Shown here: in pieces, positions 1 through 5,609 of the stretch
Numbering within the stretch: position 1 is the stretch's first letter
Layout: each line of letters opens with the position of its first letter
From: Nitrospira sp.
Lineage (GTDB): Bacteria; Nitrospirota; Nitrospiria; Nitrospirales; Nitrospiraceae
Length of the DNA stretch: 7,689 nucleotides
Direction of reading: 5' to 3'
NCBI GenBank assembly: GCA_012032965.1
Contig: JAAUPT010000068.1
Span: 1 to 7,689, forward strand
Notes under the pieces: generated by a model
Told to the model about the DNA's origin: nothing
What the model saw: the letters and a program-made list of their open reading frames with translations, nothing else
The model's database searches: none
Program-made: the position numbers and the translations under genes

Positions 1-118
1 CTACGTTCTCGGCTCGTGCGAATTCTCAACGTGCCACAGAGAGTATGCTTCCGGTTCGCTCGTCGCCTGCGGCCTTGTTGAGTGGCCTGTTTGAGCATCC
101 GGACGTTGATAGCGTAGA

Positions 119-556
119 ATGGGGGATATGCAACTTATTCTCAGAATCCTCCTTGCCGTTGTCCTGGCGTGGCCGGCTGTGCTCTATGCGGTGGTCGGTG
201 ATGAGGCTACCCATGAGAGCGATCACCATGAAGACGTGCTTGAATTGCCTGAGGTGCATGTTCACGGATTGCCGCTCAACAAAGACCAGCAAGTAGGCCC
301 TGTAGCCAAGTCCACGCCCTGGCCCGGTATTCCTGCCTCTCTCAACGGGCAAGAGATCGATGATTGGATGAAGGCCCGCTTGCTGGTCTCTAAGCACGCG
401 AAGGTGACGGTCGTGGTCTTGGAGCCGTGCAAGCATCGTGAGTTAACCACCGCTGGAGTTCATGCGCTCGGCAAATGGACCTTCGATCCCCAGATGCGCG
501 GCGACGACCCGGTGGACGGCGAGCTGACCGTTCGTATTCATTTCCGCACGCGGTGA
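119..556 (+). CDS. secreted TonB C-terminal-like domain protein
   Basis: This is a 145-residue exported protein. Residues about 5-24 are a hydrophobic signal peptide ending LYA, with likely cleavage before VVGDEA. A His/Asp/Glu-rich stretch (THESDHHED, 31-39) follows, then ELPEVHVHG (42-50), which resembles the TonB box usually found at the N-terminus of TonB-dependent receptors. The C-terminal half (about 86-145) looks like a TonB_C domain: a V-x-V-V-V strand, an Ala-Leu-x-x-Trp-x-Phe-x-Pro signature (W120, F122, P124), a Gly-x-x-Pro-Val segment (G128-V132) and a last strand ending in IHFRTR. There is no membrane anchor beyond the signal peptide and no Pro-rich linker, so it is not a classical TonB; a free periplasmic TonB-C-like protein is my inference. 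ATG at 119 has no clear Shine-Dalgarno. An in-frame ATG at 128 follows GGGGGA too closely. The start is therefore uncertain by three codons. Confidence 0.7.
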   Translation: MGDMQLILRILLAVVLAWPAVLYAVVGDEATHESDHHEDVLELPEVHVHGLPLNKDQQVGPVAKSTPWPGIPASLNGQEIDDWMKARLLVSKHAKVTVVVLEPCKHRELTTAGVHALGKWTFDPQMRGDDPVDGELTVRIHFRTR

Positions 557-677
557 AAACGCAGTGACCATGAGAATAAGGAGTGAGTCGGACTCATACA
601 TCTAGTCGTTCTTGTTTCGTAATCGAAACGCGTCATTTCCCTATCCCTCCGTCACCCATGTGATTTTTGCTCCTGCT

Positions 678-709
678 CGATGATGGGTTATTTTGAACCC
701 TCATCATCG
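678..709. repeat. hairpin-forming inverted repeat
   Basis: CGATGATGGGTT (678-689) can pair with AACCC-t-CATCATCG (696-709), leaving one bulged T and a loop ATTTTG. The stem is 12 bp with the bulge. No T-tract follows on either strand, so it is not a canonical intrinsic terminator. It could still end transcription of the upstream gene or act as a protein or RNA structure site. Confidence 0.5.
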
Positions 710-731
710 CTCTAACGGCTCACGCTCGCCT

Positions 732-760
732 TTGTAATCTGCTCGCATAATTAGTATCAT
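732..760 (+). promoter_or_regulatory. sigma-70-like promoter candidate for 810 gene
   Basis: TTGTAA (732-737) and TATCAT (755-760) are separated by exactly 17 bases. They match the -35 consensus at 4 of 6 positions and the -10 consensus at 5 of 6. The start site would be near 767, giving a leader of about 43 bases that contains the ribosome-binding site AAGGGGA before ATG 810. Assigned by eye only. Confidence 0.4.
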
Positions 761-809
761 TTAAGCTCCGAGCTTCAGTTCTGAACTTACCAGAACAAGG
801 GGAAGTGGG

Positions 810-1151
810 ATGATCTACTCCGCATTGGAATCGTTGGCATTTTGGACAGGAATAGTGGCGGTGGGGCTCACTGCGGCGGGTACAGTGTTCGGCTGCTTCT
901 CCTGGTGGTTCTCTTCCAAGGTCAATTCTTTGAAAGAGGAGATGAGCTTTCAACAGGAGACACAAACCAAAGCGCCCTCTGAAGCTAGCTCTCATCTGCA
1001 ACGATCTGCAAACCGGACAGGAAAGGCAGCCGTCACGTTTGCTGCGGCGGGTGCCTGTTCGGCTGCTTGTCTTGGTGGTTCTCTTTCACTGTCAGCGATA
1101 CAAAAGAAGCAGCTCGTATGCGGTTCGAATCGGAATATGCAGCGAAGATAA
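810..1151 (+). CDS. membrane-helix N-terminal piece of split coiled-coil protein
   Basis: This frame gives 113 residues. ATG 810 has a good Shine-Dalgarno (AAGGGGA, 797-803). Residues about 8-33 form a membrane helix (LAFWTGIVAVGLTAAGTVFG) ending in CFSWWFSSK, followed by a short charged segment. Residues from about 65 repeat the helix motif (TG-x-x-A-V-x-x-x-A-A-G), but after codon 81 the frame turns into low-quality sequence (ACSAACLGGSLSLS) and stops. The DNA there matches the first copy with one base missing near 1051-1055, and the other frame continues the match as FGCLSWWFS. I therefore read this as the 5' part of one gene spanning 810-1809, shifted out of frame at about 1053. As annotated it is a fragment or decaying gene. 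If it is translated alone, only about the first 80 residues are meaningful. Confidence 0.6.
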   Translation: MIYSALESLAFWTGIVAVGLTAAGTVFGCFSWWFSSKVNSLKEEMSFQQETQTKAPSEASSHLQRSANRTGKAAVTFAAAGACSAACLGGSLSLSAIQKKQLVCGSNRNMQRR

Positions 1152-1426
1152 AAGCGGCAGAGAGTGACGTGATACAGGCACGCCAGGAGACGGCCAAAGC
1201 ACTCGCTGATGTGGCGGCAGCGAACGAGCATGCCGCTCGAGCACAAGACTTGATGAAAGCCGCAGAGGCGCAGTCAGAGGAAGCAAAGAAAGAGGGCGTA
1301 CGGGTGCGCAAGAGTACCGCCAAAGCCCTGGCTGATGTAGCGGCAGCGAATGAGCGCTCAGGCAAGCTCGAAGTTGAGGCGGCAGGCCTTCGAGAACGAG
1401 CGCTCGAGCAGAGAGTGAACTTATGA
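1067..1426 (+). CDS. coiled-coil middle piece of split membrane protein
   Basis: The longest frame gives 119 residues from a TTG that is probably not a true start. It begins SWWFSFTVSDTKE, which continues a membrane helix encoded just upstream in this same frame (FGCL). If it is made separately, ATG 1118 is an alternative start. The body is a long Ala/Glu/Lys/Arg-rich helix, almost certainly coiled coil, containing AKALADVAAANE twice (nucleotides 1193-1228 and 1319-1354). It ends LRERALEQRVNL and stops in a four-base ATGA overlap with the next frame. Read in the next frame, the final bases give AESELMKVKERIE, a smooth continuation, so a second one-base loss near 1409 probably separates this piece from 1423-1809. 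I recall intact homologues that join helix, coiled coil and C-terminal domain in one chain; that needs a search. Confidence 0.6.
   Translation: MSWWFSFTVSDTKEAARMRFESEYAAKIKAAESDVIQARQETAKALADVAAANEHAARAQDLMKAAEAQSEEAKKEGVRVRKSTAKALADVAAANERSGKLEVEAAGLRERALEQRVNL
1193..1354 (+). repeat. 36-nt direct repeat pair coding AKALADVAAANE
   Basis: Bases 1193-1228 and 1319-1354 both encode the 12 residues AKALADVAAANE, with only a few synonymous base differences between them. The copies start 126 bases (42 codons) apart, in frame with each other, so they extend the coiled coil by whole heptads (42 = 6 x 7). Confidence 0.8.
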
Positions 1427-1809
1427 AAGTCAAAGAGCGAATAGAGAAAAGAGCCATTTCGGACGCGCAGCGCACTCGCTTACTGCAAGATTTGAAACCA
1501 ATTCCAAAAGGGCCGATAAAAATCATCGCCGTTCTGGGGGATGAAGAAGCAGGCAAGTTTGCAAGAGAAATGGCGGATCTTCTCAAAAAAGCTGGATGGA
1601 TCGATGTCCACATTGGTCGTGGGGTGTTCAGCGGAGGCATCGATGGTTTCGAAATCCGATTTCGAGACCGCGAGAAGGTCCCAGTTTTTGCTTTACAAAT
1701 TGCCAGAGCTTTCGATTCCATCGGATTTGAGCCTACACTCGCGCTTGATCCATCGGTAGCGGAAGGGGCAATGGAAATCATCATTGGTTTGGAGCCGGAC
1801 TCCGGATAG
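1423..1809 (+). CDS. alpha/beta C-terminal domain of split coiled-coil protein
   Basis: This frame encodes 128 residues. After a charged start (MKVKERIEKRAIS, then QRTRLLQDL) comes an alpha/beta pattern: a strand (IKIIAVLGD, 32-40), an amphipathic helix (AGKFAREMADLLKKAGW, 43-59), a strand (DVHIG), a Gly-rich turn (FSGGIDGFEIRF), then a helix (FALQIARAFDSIGF) and a final strand (MEIIIGLEP). The function is not known to me; this looks like a small cytosolic sensor-type domain usually tethered through a coiled coil to a membrane helix. ATG 1423 overlaps the upstream stop (ATGA), so translational coupling is possible. However, the upstream bases in this frame read AESEL without a break, which favours an original single protein. 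There is no strong Shine-Dalgarno (GAGAG only). Confidence 0.7.
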   Translation: MKVKERIEKRAISDAQRTRLLQDLKPIPKGPIKIIAVLGDEEAGKFAREMADLLKKAGWIDVHIGRGVFSGGIDGFEIRFRDREKVPVFALQIARAFDSIGFEPTLALDPSVAEGAMEIIIGLEPDSG

Positions 1810-1821
1810 CCTTTTAGGCTA
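1807..1821 (+). terminator. short hairpin at the 1809 stop
   Basis: TAGCCT-TTT-AGGCTA forms a perfect six-base-pair stem that starts on the stop codon itself and is followed by CTTCTATTT. The stem is short and the T-tract imperfect, so this is at best a weak intrinsic terminator for the 810-1809 transcript. Confidence 0.4.
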
Positions 1822-1907
1822 CTTCTATTTCCCTGGCGGCACTCTAGGCCTCTTTATCAATCATGATGTCGTGTCTTTTGGGGATTGAACAAGAGATCAG
1901 TTGACGC

Positions 1908-1936
1908 TTGACGCTTGCGGAGTAAGGCCGTATCGT
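1908..1936 (+). promoter_or_regulatory. promoter candidate for PAP2 gene
   Basis: TTGACG (1908-1913), the second copy of a tandem TTGACGC repeat (1901-1914), is followed after 17 bases by TATCGT (1931-1936). Transcription would begin at about 1943, right at ATG 1944, implying a leaderless or near-leaderless message. This fits the lack of a clear Shine-Dalgarno before that ATG. Assigned by eye only. Confidence 0.3.
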
Positions 1937-1943
1937 CGGATGC

Positions 1944-2528
1944 ATGAGCGTGGACGAGGCACTCTTTCTGGCTATCAACGGATTAGCAGGCCAGTCAGCC
2001 GTTGTCGACTATTTCTTCCTGCAACTGGGAAACCGCAGCACGCTCTATCTTCCGGGTGCCTGCGCGATCGTCTATTGGATCTGGAGCAACAGGCGAGAGG
2101 CGCTGTTGGGAGGTCCGGTTCTGGGCGCAGCTGTTGGACTTACCGATTTCGTTGGTGGGCAACTCAAATGGGTCTTTGAGCGGGTTCGACCCTGTCGGGC
2201 GGTCACTGAAGCGGTTAAGATTGAGTCGAGCGGCTGTGGTGGATTGTTCAGCTTCCCGTCGAACCATGCCGCCAATACCGCGGCGCTTGCAGCATTCCTC
2301 CAAGTCTTGTACCCCAAGTCAGGCTGGATCACCTGGCCGATTGTGGCACTCGTCGGATTCTCCCGTGTGTTTATCGGTGCTCATTATGTGACGGATGTAC
2401 TTGGTGGATGGATGCTTGGAGGGGTTATCGGCGGAGGGGCAGCCTGGGCACTGCTGCAATGGCCTAGGTTCAGGAAGAAGTTGGAGTCGGTCGTTACACC
2501 GATTGAAAAGGCCGAGGTCAGATCATGA
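1944..2528 (+). CDS. PAP2-family membrane phosphatase
   Basis: This 194-residue integral membrane protein carries all three signature motifs of the PAP2 (type 2 phosphatidic acid phosphatase) superfamily. They are K-x6-RP at K75/R82-P83, PSNH at 105-108, and S-R-x5-H-x3-D at S140-R141, H147 and D151. The two histidines are the known catalytic pair for phosphoester hydrolysis through a phospho-histidine intermediate. Hydrophobic segments at about 31-47, 53-71, 111-122, 129-145 and 151-171 fit a bundle of helices. Likely substrates are lipid phosphates such as undecaprenyl pyrophosphate or phosphatidate, but the sequence alone does not decide this. The length is typical for small bacterial members. 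It ends with a short basic tail (RFRKKLE). The stop codon overlaps the stop of the convergent CobW gene by six bases. ATG 1944 lacks a clear ribosome-binding site. Confidence 0.92.
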   Translation: MSVDEALFLAINGLAGQSAVVDYFFLQLGNRSTLYLPGACAIVYWIWSNRREALLGGPVLGAAVGLTDFVGGQLKWVFERVRPCRAVTEAVKIESSGCGGLFSFPSNHAANTAALAAFLQVLYPKSGWITWPIVALVGFSRVFIGAHYVTDVLGGWMLGGVIGGGAAWALLQWPRFRKKLESVVTPIEKAEVRS

Positions 2529-3500
2529 GGGGTACGCAGACGGTGATGGTTTATCAACTGTGGCTAACAGGTCGGCTTGCAGCCGATCGACATCGTATCC
2601 CCGACCAATCAGCACCAGCGCAGACGGTGGCTCATCCAATAGTGTCACCGGTGTGATCGTGGACTGTCCCGGTAGGGCGTATTGGAATTCCTGCAGCTCC
2701 GGTTCCTTGCCAAACCGGAAATATCCTTTCGCACGCTCCAGTTGCTTCGGGATCGTCTTCATCCATGCGAAGAAACGCTGGCGATTCAGCGGGCCGGGCA
2801 ATGGGACAGTTGTCGCGATGGGATGGTAGGCCGCCCGTTGAACGGAAGCCGGTCGTGATGTTCCGAACACCACGTTCGTCGGTGCCGTCGGTTTTATCGA
2901 GGTATGTGGAGCCAATAACTCAGTGACCTCGAGTCGCGCGTGGGACGTTTCCCACAGCCGTGCATAGGGGTTTTGCTCGACGATCGATGAGCGGAATCCT
3001 TCCCAGTGGCCAGGGACGTAGAGATCTCGTTTGTTCAAAATAAGTTCATCGGCGCACCGGATTGCCTGTGTCGTCACATAGGCGCTGGAGTGACTTTCTT
3101 CTGTTGAGACCGGATGCAAGAGCGCAATGACTCGTTCCAGAACAGCCAGTCGCGCCGTGTACGCATCAGTCACCGCATCGACCACTTCAGCGGGATCGGC
3201 CAGCCCTGAACATTCCAGAATCAGGACGTCCGATCCATGATCACGCACCAGCTGGGCAATACCCCACGAGAGATCTTCCTTTGTGTCGCAACAGACGCAG
3301 CCACCGGCTAGGTTCATCACCTGTTCGGCTAGTGTGCCGGCGCGGGGACCATCGATACTGACCGAGCCTGCTTCGTTCATTAGCACGCCGGCTCGTCGGC
3401 CTTGAGCCTTCCAATATTCCAGCAACCGCATCAACAATGTGGTCTTGCCGGCACCGAGCGAGCCGCAGAGAATATAGAAGGGGACAGGCGCTGGGATCAT
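2523..3500 (-). CDS. CobW/COG0523-family GTPase (metallochaperone)
   Basis: This is a 325-residue P-loop GTPase of the CobW/COG0523 family, proteins that deliver metals such as zinc or cobalt to client enzymes. Counting from ATG 3500, the features are: Walker A GSLGAGKT (13-20), the family metal motif GCVCC (C68, C70, C71), Walker B-like ECSGLADP (96-103) and base-recognition NKRD (156-159). A C-terminal CobW_C-type region follows (about 240-310: RFFAWMKTIP, a YFRFG segment and ALVLIGRGYD). The position where most members have a V-V-D-A strand instead reads VIALLHP, a local deviation. The start is set at 3500 because GAGGAG lies just upstream; a TTG at 3512 would place that site inside the gene. 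No His-rich loop and no obvious Zur operator is visible, so the metal is undetermined. It lies downstream of the SUI1-like gene (97-base gap) and is convergent with PAP2. Confidence 0.9.
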   Translation of the reverse strand: MIPAPVPFYILCGSLGAGKTTLLMRLLEYWKAQGRRAGVLMNEAGSVSIDGPRAGTLAEQVMNLAGGCVCCDTKEDLSWGIAQLVRDHGSDVLILECSGLADPAEVVDAVTDAYTARLAVLERVIALLHPVSTEESHSSAYVTTQAIRCADELILNKRDLYVPGHWEGFRSSIVEQNPYARLWETSHARLEVTELLAPHTSIKPTAPTNVVFGTSRPASVQRAAYHPIATTVPLPGPLNRQRFFAWMKTIPKQLERAKGYFRFGKEPELQEFQYALPGQSTITPVTLLDEPPSALVLIGRGYDVDRLQADLLATVDKPSPSAYPS

Positions 3501-3504
3501 ACAT

Positions 3505-3510
3505 CTCCTC
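3505..3510 (-). promoter_or_regulatory. ribosome-binding site deciding CobW start
   Basis: On the minus strand GAGGAG lies four bases before ATG 3500. It supports that start over the in-frame TTG at 3512. Confidence 0.7.
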
Positions 3511-3597
3511 AATCATGTACGAGGCATTGTACCGAGATTGCGCTGGAACATGAAGAGCGGGAGGACACATCACGCGCCGCTTGGGAACTTGTGAAAC

Positions 3598-3993
3598 TTA
3601 TCCGCCGGCGAAGACCGGGCGAAACCCCGCGTCAGTGAGAATGCGAGCGACTGCCTCACGCTGATCGCCTTGGATCTCGATTCGCCCCCCCTTGACCGTT
3701 CCACCTGCTCCACAGGATTGCTGCATCCGTTGGGCGAGCGCTTCTTTCTCTGCCTGTCCGATTCCCACGAACCCTCTGACCACCGTGACTGTTTTGCCTC
3801 CGCGGTGCGCCGTCTGGCGAAGGATATCCACGCGCCCACGATTCCTCTTAGGCGCAGCGGACATTGGTGTACTCTGGTCGCTAACAGGCTGCATAGGCGA
3901 AGCCGCTGGGAGTGATGGGTGCTTGAGTGAGGCAAATGGGCTGGCCCACTTGATCGGTTCACCATCGGTTGGAAGGCGTTTCTTCTCTTTCAT
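3598..3993 (-). CDS. SUI1/eIF1-like translation factor (YciH family)
   Basis: This is a 131-residue protein whose C-terminal part (about 53-131) is a SUI1 domain. It has RVDILRQTAHRGGKTVTVV (54-72), which matches the strand, GGK loop and strand of YciH/eIF1. Next is a helix (EKEALAQRMQQSCGAGG), then TVKGGRIEIQGD (99-110) and a last helix (REAVARILTDAGF). Bacterial members are thought to affect start-site fidelity or initiation, but their in vivo role is poorly defined. The N-terminal 50 residues are Pro/Ser/Ala-rich and probably disordered, making this somewhat longer than the roughly 108-residue E. coli YciH. ATG 3993 has only a weak upstream purine run. It lies 81 bases downstream of the cupin and 97 bases upstream of CobW, all on one strand. 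Confidence 0.88.
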   Translation of the reverse strand: MKEKKRLPTDGEPIKWASPFASLKHPSLPAASPMQPVSDQSTPMSAAPKRNRGRVDILRQTAHRGGKTVTVVRGFVGIGQAEKEALAQRMQQSCGAGGTVKGGRIEIQGDQREAVARILTDAGFRPVFAGG

Positions 3994-4074
3994 ATGCCAA
4001 TCATTCCAGTATGAGGCTACACCGAGCCGGACCTTAGGACAAGTGACCTATGAGGCGAGTTTGAGGGAACTGGC

Positions 4075-4377
4075 CTAGCCATACCCATACAGCCAATGAG
4101 TCGTAGAGGAGGCAATATTCTTGACCGAATGGAGTATTCCCTGTGGGATAAACACTTCGTCGCCTGGTTCTGCAACGAGTTCTTCACCGCCGATGGTCAA
4201 TCTTAGCTTGCCAACCATGATGGAGACGAGTTCGTTCGTCGTGTGAACGAAATCATTCCACTCTCTGCCGGGAGGATCGGTGAACAGATTGCAGGAGTAA
4301 CCGCGCTTCCGCCAGTTGCGAGCGACCTGGTCACGGTCGAGAGGTGTCAAGAATTTCTGACGGGTGAGATAGGACAT
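4075..4377 (-). CDS. small single-domain cupin protein
   Basis: This is a 100-residue cupin. Motif 2 is complete: G-x5-P-x-G-x2-H-x3-N at G72, P78, G80, H83 and N87. Motif 1 is reduced to HTTNE (H45-E49) followed by Gly56, so the usual second His of the H-x-H pair is Thr. A metal site, if present, would use H45, E49 and H83. Such small cytosolic cupins may bind a metal or ligand, but no reaction can be assigned. I place the start at ATG 4377 (MSYLTRQKF) because the paralogous copy near 7251 begins at the same residue. A TTG at 4449 would add 24 residues that look non-native. The gene precedes the SUI1-like gene on the same strand. Confidence 0.82.
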   Translation of the reverse strand: MSYLTRQKFLTPLDRDQVARNWRKRGYSCNLFTDPPGREWNDFVHTTNELVSIMVGKLRLTIGGEELVAEPGDEVFIPQGILHSVKNIASSTTHWLYGYG

Positions 4378-4480
4378 TGAACCAAGTCCAGGGGACTGTT
4401 CCCTTCGCAGATATTGCAGTGTGGCACAAATACTTTCGATAAGCAGCAAGCTTCTGCCAACACGGTTGCCGATCGCACCC

Positions 4481-4978
4481 TCACCTATACGGTATGTACG
4501 TCATGAAGGCCTCCGCCAAGCCCTGTTTCCATTCGATAGGGACGGGGAGGTGCCGTTTTGATTTCTCCAAACCAGACTTTAGATTCCCAGACCTGGGTCC
4601 GGCACCCTTCCTTGACCTTGTGCTCAGCAGAGGTTTAGGCTCAAAGGTATCGAAGAGGTGCGCGATGAGGCTTATGGTTGCCAGTATTTTCCTCCCCTTC
4701 ACCTCGTACGCAAGGTATCGTGGGAGGTTCAGCGTCGACCAATTTGATCTTAATTCCCATGGGACTCCATTCGGGACCGGCAGTTTCTTCTCATTGAAAG
4801 CCTTGGGAGCGAGCAGAGTCATTGCAGCAACTCGGCCTGTAATCAGTCTGCCGCGATCGCTCCCTGTGTCGTGGATGATCCAGTAGTTTGTGATTGGCAA
4901 GGTCACTCCAAGAGCACCCTGGGAATACCTCAGCGTGATCCCATGGCGGTGAACAATCCAAAAAGGAGGGAATCTCAT
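4481..4978 (-). CDS. doubtful hypothetical ORF
   Basis: An open minus-strand frame runs from an ATG at 4978 to a stop at 4481 (165 residues), and remains open further upstream, antisense to the 4977 gene. Segments such as LPRYLAYEVKGRKILATIS look protein-like, but I recognise no family, signal peptide or motif. By my count 9 of its 14 arginines use AGA or AGG, whereas neighbouring genes such as PAP2 use mostly CGN codons. No ribosome-binding site precedes the ATG. The promoter of the 4977 gene must also lie in this region. It may be a transferred or decaying gene, or simply an open antisense frame. Confidence 0.3.
   Translation of the reverse strand: MRFPPFWIVHRHGITLRYSQGALGVTLPITNYWIIHDTGSDRGRLITGRVAAMTLLAPKAFNEKKLPVPNGVPWELRSNWSTLNLPRYLAYEVKGRKILATISLIAHLFDTFEPKPLLSTRSRKGAGPRSGNLKSGLEKSKRHLPVPIEWKQGLAEAFMTYIPYR
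4964..4970 (+). promoter_or_regulatory. strong ribosome-binding site for 4977 gene
   Basis: AGGAGGG ends six bases before ATG 4977. It is the strongest Shine-Dalgarno match in the window and suggests high expression of the exported two-repeat protein. Confidence 0.8.
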
Positions 4979-5504
4979 GTATGGAAGACATTTCGTATTC
5001 TGCGCCCTCGCCTGCGCAATGTTTCTGCTGCTAGGGGCACCCGCTGTTGCCCACGAGTCGGATCTCGGCGGGCCACACAGCCACCACGATCTACCAGGCA
5101 CGATCTCGAAGATCGAATCGGGGCTGATGTATATCAAAATAGAAGGGGCTTCAGGAGAGAAATTGCGGCCACGGCCGGTCAGTGTAAAGAAGGCGGAACG
5201 CATGGGACTGCACAAAGCCAAGGTGGGAGACAAAGTAATCGTGACGTTGGATGAATCAAATGTGCTTCTGGATATTCACGATCCAAGCCGTCCTGTCCAC
5301 GGTCATCGCATTTTGGTCGGGAACCTCGCCTATGCGGATCCGGTTTGGGAGGTCGTCGAGATTTTTACTAGCAAAGGGTTGGAGTCGTTTTCGGTTGACC
5401 CTTTAACCAGTAGTAAACTTGGTGTGCTTCAAGAAGGAGCCTTGATAAGAGCAGAGTTAGACGAGGCGAATGTGTTGATTGATATCCATCCGTACCACCG
5501 GTAA
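4977..5504 (+). CDS. exported His-rich protein with two internal repeats
   Basis: This is a 175-residue periplasmic protein of unrecognised family. Residues about 6-25 form a signal peptide (a hydrophobic core ending GAPAVA), with likely cleavage before HES, so the mature chain starts with His. A His-rich segment follows (H26, H34, H36, H37). The mature protein consists of two beta-rich units, each closing with nearly the same motif: LDESNVLLDIH (91-101) and LDEANVLIDIH (161-171), exactly 70 residues apart. This points to an internal duplication. Patterns such as GTISKI, MYIKIE and KVGDKVIV in repeat 1 resemble the small beta-barrel (DUF5666/OB-like) folds of the protein at 6397. The His residues suggest metal binding, as an inference. 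It starts a co-oriented group with a cytochrome c and another small exported protein. Confidence 0.8.
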   Translation: MYGRHFVFCALACAMFLLLGAPAVAHESDLGGPHSHHDLPGTISKIESGLMYIKIEGASGEKLRPRPVSVKKAERMGLHKAKVGDKVIVTLDESNVLLDIHDPSRPVHGHRILVGNLAYADPVWEVVEIFTSKGLESFSVDPLTSSKLGVLQEGALIRAELDEANVLIDIHPYHR

Positions 5505-5603
5505 TGCGAGCATTCAGGTGTTTCGCTCATCAGGCACAAGACGCAACCGAGTACGCAGGGGTTCCGGTAATCGCGTCACCATCGCGAGATCAACAGTTGG
5601 TAT

Positions 5604-5609
5604 TATAAT
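5604..5609 (+). promoter_or_regulatory. possible -10 element
   Basis: A perfect TATAAT lies about 155 bases before ATG 5766. No good -35 hexamer is visible at the usual distance, so the call is weak. Confidence 0.25.

Larger units (their letters stand above)
557..809. other. intergenic region with hairpin and promoter candidate
   Basis: This stretch of about 250 bases separates the TonB-C-like gene from the split coiled-coil gene. I see no credible coding frame in it. It contains an imperfect inverted repeat (678-709) and a sigma-70-like promoter candidate (732-760), both listed separately. Confidence 0.6.

Noticed and set aside
26..436. Minus-strand ORF of 136 residues
   Set aside because: It is antisense to the signal-peptide/TonB-C-like gene at 119-556. 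Its product is Arg/His-rich with no fold or motif.
1051..1060. Programmed -1 frameshift site in the split gene
   Set aside because: There is no X-XXY-YYZ slippery heptamer and no clear downstream stimulatory stem. A one-base loss explains the alignment better.
1092..1784. Minus-strand ORF of 230 residues
   Set aside because: It is antisense to the coiled-coil gene. The Ser/Leu/Ala-rich composition mirrors the repetitive coding strand and shows no domain.
3692..4078. Plus-strand ORF over the SUI1-like gene
   Set aside because: It is a shadow of the well-supported SUI1 domain on the minus strand.
4494..4886. Plus-strand ORF of 130 residues
   Set aside because: It has no motif, no ribosome-binding site and a low-quality composition, and it ends before the strong start at 4977.
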